Positions 35,145-45,200 of a DNA stretch of 64,000 nucleotides are shown one piece after another. The DNA is from Candidatus Gastranaerophilales bacterium. GTDB taxonomy: Bacteria > Cyanobacteriota > Vampirovibrionia > Gastranaerophilales > Gastranaerophilaceae. The notes beneath the pieces were generated by a model that was not told the DNA's origin, did not search any database, and saw nothing but the letters and a program-made list of their open reading frames with translations. The position numbers were made by a program, and so were the translations under genes. Each line of letters opens with the position of its first letter. The stretch's first letter is position 1. The stretch covers positions 1 to 64,000 of the forward strand of contig CALVAM010000003.1 of the NCBI GenBank assembly GCA_944325545.1, in the 5' to 3' direction.

Positions 35145-35609
35145 TTAGATATTAGATTTTTTAATCTGATTTTCTAAGTTATCTAATTCTTCAATTAGAG
35201 CTTTGCTATATTTTTCTTTTAACTCTTCCACGAGAGCCATTGTTCCTTCTAATTGTGATTTTAATGTTTCAATGGTTTTGTTTGTCGCTTTTTTATCCGT
35301 TTTAGACGCAATATTGTGAGCTTTAACGGTACATTTATAGCCTTCGTTAGGCATATCTATAATTTGTTGTTCGCCATCAACTATTTCTGTAAAAACTCCA
35401 AAAGGTTTAGGTAATTTAAAAGATACTGTATCTTGGTTTTTATTTTCTAAAATAGTTCTGATATCATCTGTAAAAGTTTTGGCAAAATCTAAATCTTTTT
35501 TTCTTGGTGAATTAGCACTTTTTTGGGCTAATTCAAATCCAGCTTTTACAGTTTTGTTGTAATCGATTTTTGTTCCAAATGTCGTGTTGTTGATTGGTTG
35601 AATTTTCAT
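35145..35609 (-). CDS. Lineage-type MKIQPINN...FG protein
   Basis: 154 aa. Starts MKIQPINNTTFGTKIDY, the same style of N-terminus as the GT5-like protein at 5616. Middle strands (FKLPKPFGVFTEIV, GYKCTVKAHN) and a long C-terminal helix (about 105-150). No signal peptide or membrane segment. AAGGATATG lies before the start. It is placed between mlaE and the sigma factor gene on the same strand. Function unknown. Confidence 0.65.
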   Translation of the reverse strand: MKIQPINNTTFGTKIDYNKTVKAGFELAQKSANSPRKKDLDFAKTFTDDIRTILENKNQDTVSFKLPKPFGVFTEIVDGEQQIIDMPNEGYKCTVKAHNIASKTDKKATNKTIETLKSQLEGTMALVEELKEKYSKALIEELDNLENQIKKSNI

Positions 35610-35631
35610 TTCACATATCCTTTCTTTATAC

Positions 35632-36363
35632 TTATAGATAAAAAACTAAATTTATTAAAAAATCTGCAATTAACATATAGACAGTAGATAAAACAGCAGC
35701 TTTTGTTGTAGATTCTCCGACATCTTTTGCTCCGCCTTTTGTTTCATAACCTTGTGTTGCACAAACGAGTGCTATTAATGTTCCAAAAATAAAACCTTTA
35801 AATATACTAATATAAATGTCTCTTGCATTTAACCATAACCAAACAGAGTTTATATATCTTGCAGGATGAAGGTTAATTGTTGCTTTTGAAACAAAGAGCC
35901 CTCCTAAGATTCCAACAAGTTCTGCCAATATAACAACCATTGGAACCGTAATTGCTGCAGCTAAAAGTCTTGGTGCAAAATAGTATCCTACAGGGTCTAC
36001 TTTTAATGTTTTAATAGCATCGACTTGTGAGGTTACTTGCATATTTGCAATTTCTGCAGAAATTGCAGTTCCGGCTCTCGCTCCAATTGCTAATGCGACA
36101 AACCCAGGTGCGATTTCTCTTATCATAACGATAGCGATTGATCCTCCTACATATGCTTCTGCTCCGGACATTAAAAACTGTTTTGATACTTGTATGGCGA
36201 TGATTGCCGCCGATACAAAAGCTATTACTAATGATATTAGCAACGAATCATAACTTATTGCAGCAGCTTGGTTTATTATATGAACAACCCTTGATCGACC
36301 TGTTATCAAATAACAGATACTTCTATAAAGGTTTTCTACACATTTTCCAAAAAAACTAATCAT
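35632..36363 (-). CDS. mlaE: MlaE-family ABC permease
   Basis: 243 aa inner-membrane protein with about five segments. SLLISLVIAFVSAAIIAIQ and the conserved central stretch REIAPGFVALAIGARAGTAISAEI, then MQVTSQVDAIKTLKVDP, are typical of MlaE/TtgB2 permeases. It should work with an MlaF ATPase and an MCE (MlaD) protein in lipid transport between membranes, which agrees with a diderm envelope. Those partners are not in the window. Overlaps the upstream aminotransferase gene by 8 nt. Confidence 0.92.
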   Translation of the reverse strand: MISFFGKCVENLYRSICYLITGRSRVVHIINQAAAISYDSLLISLVIAFVSAAIIAIQVSKQFLMSGAEAYVGGSIAIVMIREIAPGFVALAIGARAGTAISAEIANMQVTSQVDAIKTLKVDPVGYYFAPRLLAAAITVPMVVILAELVGILGGLFVSKATINLHPARYINSVWLWLNARDIYISIFKGFIFGTLIALVCATQGYETKGGAKDVGESTTKAAVLSTVYMLIADFLINLVFYL

Positions 36364-37270
36364 AAATAGGCGTGCACCAATCTTTAAATTTTTCTACATT
36401 ACCTCTGACAACTTCAAAATATAAGTTAGAAATTTGTTTGGTAATTTTTCCGATTTTCCCATTACCTATCATTCGGTGGTCAATGCTTTCTACAGGAACT
36501 ATTTGAGCTCCTGTTCCACAACAGAATATTTCATCTGCTAAATATAATTCTGTTCGGTCAATAGATCTTTCTTTAATAGGTATATTTAATTCTTTTGCCA
36601 GTTCTATAACGGTGTTTCTAGTTACTCCGACTAGTATATCATCAGTAGTGTTTGAGGTTGTTAAAACTCCATTTATTACTAAAAATATATTCATTGCAGA
36701 GCCTTCTGTAACTTGACCTGATTCTGATAATACAACAGCATCATCAAACCCAGCTTCGTGAGCATCTGTTTTTATTAAGGCAGAATTAGCATAAGCCCCG
36801 CTAACTTTTGCTCTTGGTGGAATTGCATTATCAGATGTTCTTCTCCAATTTGATACACAAAGCTTTAATCCCCTTTCTGCATCAAAATAGTCTCCCAAAG
36901 GTGTTGTAAATATTAAAAAGGAGTCTTCATTATCAGTAAGTGTCGGACCGACTTTCTGTGAGGATTTGTAAAGTGTTGGTCTTATATATACATCTGTTTT
37001 GTATTCATTTTTTCTTAGTAATTCTTTTGTTATTTTACAGTATTCTTCTAGTGAATATGGATTTTGCATCCACATTACTTTGGCACTTCTTAAAAGTCTT
37101 TCATAGTGTTCTTTTACTCTAAATACATAAAGTTGGTTTTCATCTTTATTATAATAAGCTCTAATACCTTCAAAAACAGATGTGCCATATAAAAATGCAT
37201 GCGTTCTAACTGGAATTGTTGCTGTTTTTGCGTCAACATATTCTCCATTCATAAATAGAAATTCGGTCAT
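36356..37270 (-). CDS. ilvE: Class IV aminotransferase (branched-chain, IlvE type I)
   Basis: 304 aa PLP enzyme. FLYGTSVFEGIRAY near 27-40 and KVSGAYANSALIKTDA, with the PLP Lys in this region, then VTEGSAMNIFLV and CCGTGAQIVPV are the family pattern. Interconverts Leu/Ile/Val and 2-oxoacids; D-amino acid or 4-amino-4-deoxychorismate activity is less likely at this length. First gene of the minus-strand run. GAGGAG precedes the ATG. A second, unrelated-length BCAT is at 38126. Confidence 0.88.
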   Translation of the reverse strand: MTEFLFMNGEYVDAKTATIPVRTHAFLYGTSVFEGIRAYYNKDENQLYVFRVKEHYERLLRSAKVMWMQNPYSLEEYCKITKELLRKNEYKTDVYIRPTLYKSSQKVGPTLTDNEDSFLIFTTPLGDYFDAERGLKLCVSNWRRTSDNAIPPRAKVSGAYANSALIKTDAHEAGFDDAVVLSESGQVTEGSAMNIFLVINGVLTTSNTTDDILVGVTRNTVIELAKELNIPIKERSIDRTELYLADEIFCCGTGAQIVPVESIDHRMIGNGKIGKITKQISNLYFEVVRGNVEKFKDWCTPIYD

Positions 37271-37352
37271 TTAAAAATTACTCCTCATCAGATTTATTCT
37301 ATAACAAAATTATTCTTAAAAATTGATTTTGTAAATATTTTTTTACAAAAAA

Positions 37353-37383
37353 GCAAATTTTAAAGCTTAAATGTTTTTATATA
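37353..37383 (+). promoter_or_regulatory. Bipartite promoter-like element (copy 5)
   Basis: GCAAAT (37353-37358), 17 nt, TTTATATA (37376-37383), 22 nt before the EF-hand gene start. Confidence 0.5.
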
Positions 37384-37405
37384 AATGTGTGGAGGTAAAT
37401 TCTAT

Positions 37406-38083
37406 ATGTTTGAAGTAAGTAATGGTGTAGCTAAAATTGACGGTAGTAAAGGAAAATATGATAATAAGGTTACTAATCCTTCTGTTAGGTATGGTAGAAA
37501 TGCCGTAGAAAATTATTTTACATACTTAGAGAAACCGATTATTGCTGATAATATGAACCCTGCTCCGATTTTAGATTTTGGTTTATCTCAAGATGCTGCT
37601 GAAAATAATGCTGATAAGCTAGATAAATTTTTAAAAGAGAATGATGAATATTTAAGTGCTCTTCCACCTTTAGAATTTGAATATCGTTATATGCCGCAAA
37701 AGCAAAAAGGACAAATAGATAAGCAAGCGGTTTTAGGTGCGGCTTATGAGGAATTGGGGCAAGTTGAAGATCTTAGTGTAAGAGATTTAGATAATAAATT
37801 TGCTCCGGATGAAACTTTCACTTCAGAAGCTTTGGATATTAATAAAGATGGAAAAATTGATATCGCTGAATATGGCTCAAGTATAATTGCTGCTGATATG
37901 TTAAGTAAATCAGATTCTCCTGATATAAATAATGTTGATGGGACTATTAATAAGAAAGGGTTTAATGCGTTATTAAAATATACGCAAAAGAGTAACGCAG
38001 AAGCTGCTGCTAAATTATATTCTAATATCTATAATACATATAGTTTAGGTGAAGCTAAAAAAGATTTTAATCCTAATGTATAA
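37406..38083 (+). CDS. EF-hand calcium-binding protein
   Basis: 225 aa from the ATG that follows GGAGG at 37390; an earlier in-frame ATG overlaps that site. Residues 144-155 (DINKDGKIDIAE) are a canonical EF-hand loop with ligands at 1, 3, 5, 9 and 12; a weaker second loop DINNVDGTIN follows. The N-terminal half (1-100) is polar with a Tyr/Pro-rich stretch. No signal peptide. Probably a cytoplasmic or unconventionally exported calcium sensor. Ends at a bidirectional terminator. Confidence 0.72.
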   Translation: MFEVSNGVAKIDGSKGKYDNKVTNPSVRYGRNAVENYFTYLEKPIIADNMNPAPILDFGLSQDAAENNADKLDKFLKENDEYLSALPPLEFEYRYMPQKQKGQIDKQAVLGAAYEELGQVEDLSVRDLDNKFAPDETFTSEALDINKDGKIDIAEYGSSIIAADMLSKSDSPDINNVDGTINKKGFNALLKYTQKSNAEAAAKLYSNIYNTYSLGEAKKDFNPNV

Positions 38084-38085
38084 TT

Positions 38086-38114
38086 AAAAAGCGGTATTTT
38101 AAATACCGCTTTTT
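38086..38114. terminator. Bidirectional terminator
   Basis: AAAAAGCGGTATTT (38086-38099) and AAATACCGCTTTTT (38101-38114) form a long stem with A and T runs on both sides. Shared by the EF-hand gene and ilvE. Confidence 0.88.
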
Positions 38115-38125
38115 ATAGTTTTTAT

Positions 38126-39148
38126 TTAACAGATTTCTTTTATCCATCCTTTAGGAGCTTCAATTCTTCCCATTTGAATTCCTGTTAAGGTATCATATAA
38201 TTTTTGAGTTATAGGTCCCATTTTTTCCATTCCTGAAGGGAATAAAATTTCTTTTCCGTGGTCTACAACTTTTCCTACAGGAGAAAGTACTGCAGCTGTT
38301 CCGCATAGAGCACATTCTGCAAAATCTTTGATTTCATCAATTTTTATTTCTCTTTCTTCTGCTTTTAGACCTAAATAATGTTCTGCAACATACATTAAAG
38401 ATCTTCTTGTTATGGATGGTAATATTGTATTTGATTTAGGGGTAATAACTTTATTATCTTTAGTTACAAATATAATATTAGCCCCGCCAGTTTCTTCAAC
38501 CTTTGTTCTTGTTGCGGAATCTAAATACATATTCTCGTTGTAACCTTGATTGTGAGCATCGACTATTGCATGAAGGCTCATTGCGTAATTTAAACCGGCT
38601 TTAACATGTCCTGTTCCTAAAGGAGCTGCTCTATCAAAATCAGGAACTCTTAATGTAATAGGTTTTGCCCCTCCTTTAAAATACGGTCCGACAGGAGATG
38701 TAAAGATTCTAAATTGATATTCACTTGCCGGTTTAACTCCCATTACAGGGTTTATTCCAAACATATACGGTCTAATATATAGTGTTGCTCCAGAACCATA
38801 TGGAGGAACGTAATCTATATTTCTTTTTACAGTTTCTACGACCGCTTCAACAAATTTGTCTTCTGGAAAGACAGGCATTTCTAATCTTTTACAAGAATCA
38901 GCCATTCTTTTTGCATTTAAATCAGGTCTGAAACAAACAACTTTACCCTGTTCTGTTCTATAGGCTTTCATTCCTTCGAAGCAGGTTTGAGCATATTGAA
39001 GTACACAAGCACATTCGTTCATTATAATAGTTTCGTCTGTAGATAAAATTCCACTATCCCATTTCCCATCTTTATAATTTGCTATAAAGCGATAATCTGT
39101 TTTCATGTAACCAAAACCAAGATTACTCCAATCGATATTCTTTTCCAT
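38126..39148 (-). CDS. ilvE: Branched-chain amino acid aminotransferase (type II)
   Basis: 340 aa, the longer BCAT2-like form. Conserved: VLQYAQTCFEGMKAYR, IRPYMFG, TGHVKAGLNYAMSLHA, with the PLP Lys in HVKAGLNY, VEETGGANIIFV and CALCGTAAVLSPV. Final step of Leu/Ile/Val synthesis or first step of their breakdown to 2-oxoacids, the likely substrates of the oxidoreductase at 30414-32967. GAGGAGG precedes the ATG. Confidence 0.94.
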   Translation of the reverse strand: MEKNIDWSNLGFGYMKTDYRFIANYKDGKWDSGILSTDETIIMNECACVLQYAQTCFEGMKAYRTEQGKVVCFRPDLNAKRMADSCKRLEMPVFPEDKFVEAVVETVKRNIDYVPPYGSGATLYIRPYMFGINPVMGVKPASEYQFRIFTSPVGPYFKGGAKPITLRVPDFDRAAPLGTGHVKAGLNYAMSLHAIVDAHNQGYNENMYLDSATRTKVEETGGANIIFVTKDNKVITPKSNTILPSITRRSLMYVAEHYLGLKAEEREIKIDEIKDFAECALCGTAAVLSPVGKVVDHGKEILFPSGMEKMGPITQKLYDTLTGIQMGRIEAPKGWIKEIC

Positions 39149-39193
39149 ATTACCTCCTCTTGTTTAAATATTATATAATAAAAAGATTTAATA

Positions 39194-39805
39194 CTATTTT
39201 TTTATTACAATTCCAAAACTATTCTCTAAGCGGTAGACTTTATCAATATAATATACAACGTTGTAATTAAAATTCTTGGCAAAGTCTAAAAAGGTTTCGG
39301 TAGTCCATATACTGTGGTGATCATCAGCATATTCTTTATTTTTATCATAATTATTGTGCCTTGTTTTAAATTCTTCAATTTTTGTGCAGGGTTTGGGTGC
39401 ATCAAAGGTTCGTTCTTTATGAGGAACAATCATTACTATATAACCGTTTGGTTTAACAATTCGTAGCCATTCATTAATCGCAGAAACAGGGTCATAAAAG
39501 TGTTCTATGACATGGCTGGAAAAAACAAAATCTGTCGAATTATCTTCTAATGGGATATTGTCGCCAGCTGCAATAATGTCGACTTTTTTTATAAATCCCG
39601 CTAACTTTATTTGTTCTTTAGCATAGATATCATTTTCTGAAGAATGGTCGCTTACATCAATATTGATGGCATTTAGTTTAAAATCTTGATGAGCGGCCCC
39701 GCCTATTTCGATTCCTTTCCCCTTACAGTATTGGGTTACAAACTTAGGAGGGGCATACTTTAAATTCAGCCCCAACTTTTTTCTTATAAAATTCATTATT
39801 GTCAT
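39194..39805 (-). CDS. SAM-dependent methyltransferase (type 11)
   Basis: 203 aa. GKGIEIGGAAHQDF is motif I of class I methyltransferases, AINIDVSDH the acidic strand, DIIAAGDNIPLEDNSTDFVFS motif II-III with HVIEHFYDP, and IVKPNGYIVMIVP the later strand. The closest style is small-molecule or sugar methyltransferases. The start is 6 nt after the symporter stop, so it is cotranscribed. No ribosome binding site is obvious. Confidence 0.82.
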   Translation of the reverse strand: MTIMNFIRKKLGLNLKYAPPKFVTQYCKGKGIEIGGAAHQDFKLNAINIDVSDHSSENDIYAKEQIKLAGFIKKVDIIAAGDNIPLEDNSTDFVFSSHVIEHFYDPVSAINEWLRIVKPNGYIVMIVPHKERTFDAPKPCTKIEEFKTRHNNYDKNKEYADDHHSIWTTETFLDFAKNFNYNVVYYIDKVYRLENSFGIVIKK

Positions 39806-39811
39806 GATAGA

Positions 39812-41137
39812 TTAGTTAATAATATCTCCATATTCTTCCGGATTATTTAACAAATCATAATTTATTTCGTTTTCATTATCTGCAATAGCTGCCGCAACAA
39901 CTGCATCTGAAGTTACGTTTAATAAAGTTCTCATCATATCAGTTATTCTTTCAATTGTGAATAAGAACGCAAATCCTGCAACTAATTGTTCTGGGCTAAG
40001 TCCCATGCCGTTAAGAACTAATGCTATTGTAATTAAACCAGCTCCAGGAATTCCTGCACAAGTACTTGAAGCAACTATTGCTAACACTGCAATTTGTACT
40101 ACTAAGAATGGAGTTAGTTCAACTCCGTAAGCTTGTGTTAGGAAAATTACTGCTATAGTTTGTAGCATAGCTGTTCCGTCCATGTTAAGAGTTGCTCCTA
40201 ATGGAAGAACAAAACTAGATACTTTGTGTGAAATTCCTCTTTTTTCGCAACAAGCTATCGTTAAAGGTAGTGTAGCAGAAGAACTTGCTGTCCCAAAAGC
40301 TACCATCATAGCTTCTGCTATTGCTGCGTAAAGCATTAAAACAGGAACTTTTGAGAATATTTTTAGGAAGACTGGATATACAATAAAGAATTGTATTGCA
40401 AAACCTAGTGCGAGTACTCCTAAATATTTTGAGATACTCATAAATATATCAACACCAAATGAAGAAACAGCAACCGCAGTAAGTGCAAAAACACCAGGTG
40501 CTGCAAAACACATAATCCAGTCCGTAATCTTCATTGTTGCTGCAAAAATTGATTCGAAAAAGCTTACAAAAGGCCTGTTTATATCACCGGCTTTAGCTAA
40601 AGCTAAAGAAAATATTAAAGCAAAGACTATGATAGGAACCATATCTCCGCTAGCTATTGCAGATAAAGGGTTTTTAGGAACAAATCCTAGGAATATATTC
40701 AGAAGATTTCCGCGTTGTTCTTCAATGGTTGTTGCTACTTGAGCTTGGATATTAGTTGCAATATCAAGGTTTATATAGTGCGCAGCTCCTAAACCAGGTT
40801 TAAATAATAGAGCTAAGCTTGCACCTATTGTTACTGCTAGTACAGTTATTATACTGTAATAAAAAATCATTTTTGTCCCAAGTTTACCGATTTGTTTGCT
40901 ATCGCCAACGCTTGTTATACCAATAACTATTGCTGAAATTACTAAAGGTATAACTATCATTTGGATTAATCTTATGAATAACTGTCCGATAAAAGTCAAT
41001 GTTGTCATTATAATAGAGTTAGGTTCATTGTGTAACCAAATCCCCACTAAAACACCTAAAATTAAACCGACAAAAATATGCCAATTCCTTTTTAACCCTA
41101 GTCCAAGTGCTATCAACACTTGCATGTAAAATTTCAT
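39812..41137 (-). CDS. Dicarboxylate/glutamate:cation symporter (DAACS family)
   Basis: 441 aa membrane protein. Family signatures: GLGLKRNWHIFVGLILGVLVG at the N-terminus, a Ser-rich hairpin AFGTASSSATLPLT, NMDGTAMLQTIAVIFLTQ and ASSTCAGIPGAGLI. Imports glutamate, aspartate or C4-dicarboxylates with H+ or Na+. GAGAGGA before the ATG. First gene of a two-gene unit with the methyltransferase. Confidence 0.93.
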   Translation of the reverse strand: MKFYMQVLIALGLGLKRNWHIFVGLILGVLVGIWLHNEPNSIIMTTLTFIGQLFIRLIQMIVIPLVISAIVIGITSVGDSKQIGKLGTKMIFYYSIITVLAVTIGASLALLFKPGLGAAHYINLDIATNIQAQVATTIEEQRGNLLNIFLGFVPKNPLSAIASGDMVPIIVFALIFSLALAKAGDINRPFVSFFESIFAATMKITDWIMCFAAPGVFALTAVAVSSFGVDIFMSISKYLGVLALGFAIQFFIVYPVFLKIFSKVPVLMLYAAIAEAMMVAFGTASSSATLPLTIACCEKRGISHKVSSFVLPLGATLNMDGTAMLQTIAVIFLTQAYGVELTPFLVVQIAVLAIVASSTCAGIPGAGLITIALVLNGMGLSPEQLVAGFAFLFTIERITDMMRTLLNVTSDAVVAAAIADNENEINYDLLNNPEEYGDIIN

Positions 41138-41222
41138 ATGTTAATTCCTCTCATATACTTATATTAACCTGTTTATTGTACTATTTTTTATATTAGTTGT
41201 AAAGAAGCTTGTTTTATTCGTT

Positions 41223-41714
41223 TTATTTTAAAATACTATCTCCTGAAATCTTTTCTCCGGATATTTTATACCTGGCTTTTTCTGTTTTCATTAAATGTTT
41301 ATCAACCATTGAATATGATTCTAGTGTTAATTCGTTAATTCCGCTAAAAGAGTTTTCATTAAGTCTTATTGTAACAGTGTCAATTAAGACTTTGTTGTCA
41401 TAAGGAGCTTTTTTGGAGAAAACAATTAAATTTCCTTCTATAGTTTTTACTGAAATATCAGCGTTAGCACCACTAAAAGGGTTTGATAAAGTTACTTTAT
41501 CTCCAACTCTTGATAAATTCCACAAATCCACGCTTTGTGGTTTAAATGTTGCGTAACTGTTTGTGTCTTCTAATTTTGCATTTACTCTCCAACTGCCAAA
41601 AAATGCTTTTGGAATGTCGTTAATAGAAACTCCTGCTTGAAGAGTAAAATCTTCTGCAAAAGTTTTTCCAAGTATTAACAAAAATATGCTAAATATTATT
41701 AATATTTTTTTCAT
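41223..41714 (-). CDS. Secreted protein of unknown function
   Basis: 163 aa. Signal peptide MKKILIIFSIFLLILGKTFA, cleavage before EDFT. The mature part is all beta by composition: FFGSWRVNAKLEDTNSY, VDLWNLSRVGDKVTLSNP, repeated strand patterns suggesting a small lipocalin-like or jelly-roll fold. Periplasmic or surface. The start is 8 nt after the neighbouring secreted protein's stop, so the two probably work together. No family recognised. Confidence 0.65.
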   Translation of the reverse strand: MKKILIIFSIFLLILGKTFAEDFTLQAGVSINDIPKAFFGSWRVNAKLEDTNSYATFKPQSVDLWNLSRVGDKVTLSNPFSGANADISVKTIEGNLIVFSKKAPYDNKVLIDTVTIRLNENSFSGINELTLESYSMVDKHLMKTEKARYKISGEKISGDSILK

Positions 41715-41722
41715 AGTTGGTT

Positions 41723-42124
41723 TTAGCTTTTTAATTCTGTGTTTATATTCAAGTCGATATATTTAAAAGTGTTTACTAAAATTCCCGGTGGAAAATTATA
41801 TACATTATTGCACGGGGTGATTTTTAAAATTGAATTTGCATTATCTACACCTGCAATTGTTGCAAGGTATTGATTTTTATTAACGGTGAATATAACATAA
41901 CCGTTAGTTGTTTGAACTTCATCGATTAAAAATTTGTTTGCTGATAAGGATGCTAATGTCAGATAAAACAATTTTTCTTTGTTTGTTGCAAATAATTTTG
42001 TGCAATCTTCGAAAATAATGTTTTGTGGTACAGTTAAGGGTTGTTGTACATTTTGTTGAGTCACTTCTGCTGCATAAGTTATTGAACTTAATGCAAGGAT
42101 AAATGTTAATAATATTCTTTTCAT
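41723..42124 (-). CDS. Secreted protein of unknown function
   Basis: 133 aa. Signal peptide MKRILLTFILALSSITYAAE. The mature part has one Cys pair (EDCTKL and TPCNNVY), possibly a disulfide, with mixed helix and strand (YLTLASLSANKFLIDEV, GYVIFTVNKNQYLATIAG). First gene of a two-gene secreted-protein unit. AGAGG lies upstream of the ATG. Family not recognised. Confidence 0.65.
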   Translation of the reverse strand: MKRILLTFILALSSITYAAEVTQQNVQQPLTVPQNIIFEDCTKLFATNKEKLFYLTLASLSANKFLIDEVQTTNGYVIFTVNKNQYLATIAGVDNANSILKITPCNNVYNFPPGILVNTFKYIDLNINTELKS

Positions 42125-42261
42125 TTTTACCTCTTGAAGATTATTTATTTCAAATATAGATTATCATATTTTTTTTAGTTTTAACTCATTTATTAATAGT
42201 ATTATTTTGTATGAGAATGTGGTATAATTTGCTTTATATATGAGTAAAAGAGGGTTATGAA

Positions 42262-45200
42262 ATGTTACAGGAAGCTACAAGGGCTATAAATTCAGCATTT
42301 AACAACAGTTTTATAAAAAAATTAAGTCAATATTTACACGATTGTGTAAGGGAAGAAGTAAAAAGTTCTACTTTTAGAAATTTGAAAGCTGATAAGGATA
42401 ATAAATGGATTTTTCTAAACGAAGAAGATACTCTATTTACTCAAGGGCTTGAATATTTGCGTCTTGAAGGATCTGATCCTAAGCTTACCGAACTTATGAT
42501 ACAATCTGAAACAAGTCAAAAGGATAAGTATTTGATTTATGGATACATTTTTCTTGTTGGTAAAAATAAATCAGGGAAGAAAAATGAATTTTTAACTCCT
42601 CTTTTGTATTCTCCTTGTCGTTTAGAACGTAATGGGGTGAATATAAATTGCATGTTAACGGATGAATTTATTTCGTTGAATACAGGTGCTTTGACAGCTT
42701 TAATGAAAAAAAGTGATGATGAAGATGAAACGGAACAGTTATTAGAAGGTTTGCTTGATGTTGTTCCTACTGTTCCAATTACGCAAGAAAAATTAGATAT
42801 ATTTTTAACAACCCTTAAATCTATTGTGCCTGATATTGATGTTTCTTTAAGTGATGATAATATTGTAAGAGAAGATAATATAGAAAAAGATTTTTATAGT
42901 GAAGGTACTAAAATTACTTCTGAAAATTTAGATGAAATAATAGAAGAAGAGGAAAATGCTAAGAAGGTACAAATAAAACTTGATAAAATTAGTTTAACTA
43001 ATCAATGTGCGATTATTTTAACTAAGCGTCCATCAGTAACTGCAGGAGTTTTGCATGAGTTAACTCAAATTGCAGAAAAACCAAGTGGAGTTTATAGAGA
43101 AACTGTTCTTAATTTAATAAATGAAGAGTATACTCAATCTAAACCAACAGATACTCAACAAAAGACTTTGGCAGACTTTTTTCCGGTAACTCCTTTGTCT
43201 TTATCAGATGCCCAGTTAAATGTTATAAAAAATGTAGAAAATGCAAAATTGGTATCAGTATTTGGACCTCCAGGGACAGGAAAATCTCAAACGATTGTTA
43301 ATCTTGCAGCTCATTTAATAGCTAATGGTAAAACTGTACTTGTTGCTTCAAGAATGGATAAAGCTGTTGATGTTATTGCTGAAAGATTAAATGATTTAGG
43401 GGCTCCGTTTTTAGCTTTAAGAGCAGGTAGGTTAAATTATCAAAGAGAATTGAGTATGCGGCTTCAGGATTTGTTAGCTAATAAAGTTGATTTAGATGAA
43501 GGTGTTGAAAATTCTATTCTTTGTGACGTTTCTGATATGGAAGAACTTTTAAAGGCTATTTCTGATTTGGAGAAAAAATCTGAGAAGATTATAAAATTAG
43601 AAGAGAGTTGGACGGGGATAAATGAGCAGATTAAATTAGAAGAGCCAATGCATCTGAATCCTAAATTTATTAAAGCAGTATTGAAAGAGGATGAAATAAA
43701 TTTAGTTGAGAATTCTATTAAATTATTAACTAGTAATCTTGAAAAATCAGGATTTTTTGCAGGATTAAAAAATATTTCTGCTATTGGAAATCTTAAAAAA
43801 GTTCTAAAAATAAACAGTTTTGATGTTAATAATGAAAATTTAGCAATATTAAAAAATGAACTAGAGTATGCAAAATTAATTTGTAAAGCTAGAAAAATTG
43901 AAACTGAAATTCAGACAATCGGAAATATTCATGTTTTTTCTGAACAGATAAGAAATATGAAGAAGAAACAAAAACGTCTTGCGATTGATATTTTGAAAAC
44001 AAAAAGAAGAACTGCTTTAAAAGGGCTTATGCAAGATCCCATCAAGCGTCAAAGACTCTTTGTTCATTCAAAATCTTTAGTAGAAAGAAAGAAAAATCTT
44101 CAAAACAGGCTTCTTGAAACAGAAGATTTTAAACCTTTATTAGAAGCTTTTCCTTGCTGGTGTGTTACAACTTATGCGGTTTCAGGTTCTCTTCCAATGA
44201 AGCCGGGTCTGTTTGATGTTGTAATTATTGATGAAGCTTCTCAATGCGATATTGCAAGTTGTTTCCCGATTTTGTACAGAGCTAAAAAAGCTGTAGTTGT
44301 TGGTGATGATAAACAATTGCCTCATTTATCATTTTTAGAAAAAGCTAAAGAACAATCATTTCTTTCTCAATACGGTATCAATGACAGATATCAACTTATG
44401 TGGAGATTTAGAACTAACTCTATGTTTGATTTAGCAAATTATTATTCTATGCATCCAGTTCTATTGGACGAACATTTTAGAAGTTTACCGCCTATTATTA
44501 ATTATTCTAATAAAGAATTTTATGGTGGAAGAATAAGAGTAATGAGAAGGAATGATAATACTAAAAAAGTTTTAGAAACTGTTGTTGTGCCTGATGGAAA
44601 AGTTGATTTTGATGCAACAAGAAATCTTCCTGAAATTGAGGCTCTTGTGAAAAGGTTACATGAAATCGTTGTTGAAGATGAAAGAAAGAATCCTGAAAGA
44701 CCAGTGTCTATCGGTATAATTTCTCCGTTTAGAGCACAAGTAGAGCAACTTAAGATTTCTGTTTCAAAAGTTCTATCAGAACATATGATGCAAAAACATC
44801 AAATAGAAATTGGTACAGCTCATACTTTTCAGGGTGATGAAAGAGATATTATTTTGGCTTCTTGGGCTTATGCAAATAATAGTTTTCCGCAAAGTTTAAT
44901 ATTCTTGCAAAAACCTAATTTATTTAATGTTGCGATAACAAGAGCAAGAAATCAAATGATTAATTTTATTTCTAAAAATCCAAGAGAATTACCTGAAGGT
45001 ATTTTAAGAAGTTATTTAGGGTTCGTAGAAGAGTACGAAAATCGATATGCATTGAGAAATTCAGATGATTTTGATGAGAATGTTTATAAAAATTCTTTTG
45101 AAAAAGAAGTCGCGAAAGCTTTTAGGGATTTAGGACACGATGTTGTTTGTGGAATTGATATAGCTGGTTTGAGTGTGGATTTATTGGTGGATAATAAGTT

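Noticed and set aside
41209-41403. 64-aa plus-strand frame
   Set aside because: Lies inside and opposite to the secreted-protein gene at 41223-41714; no ribosome binding site.
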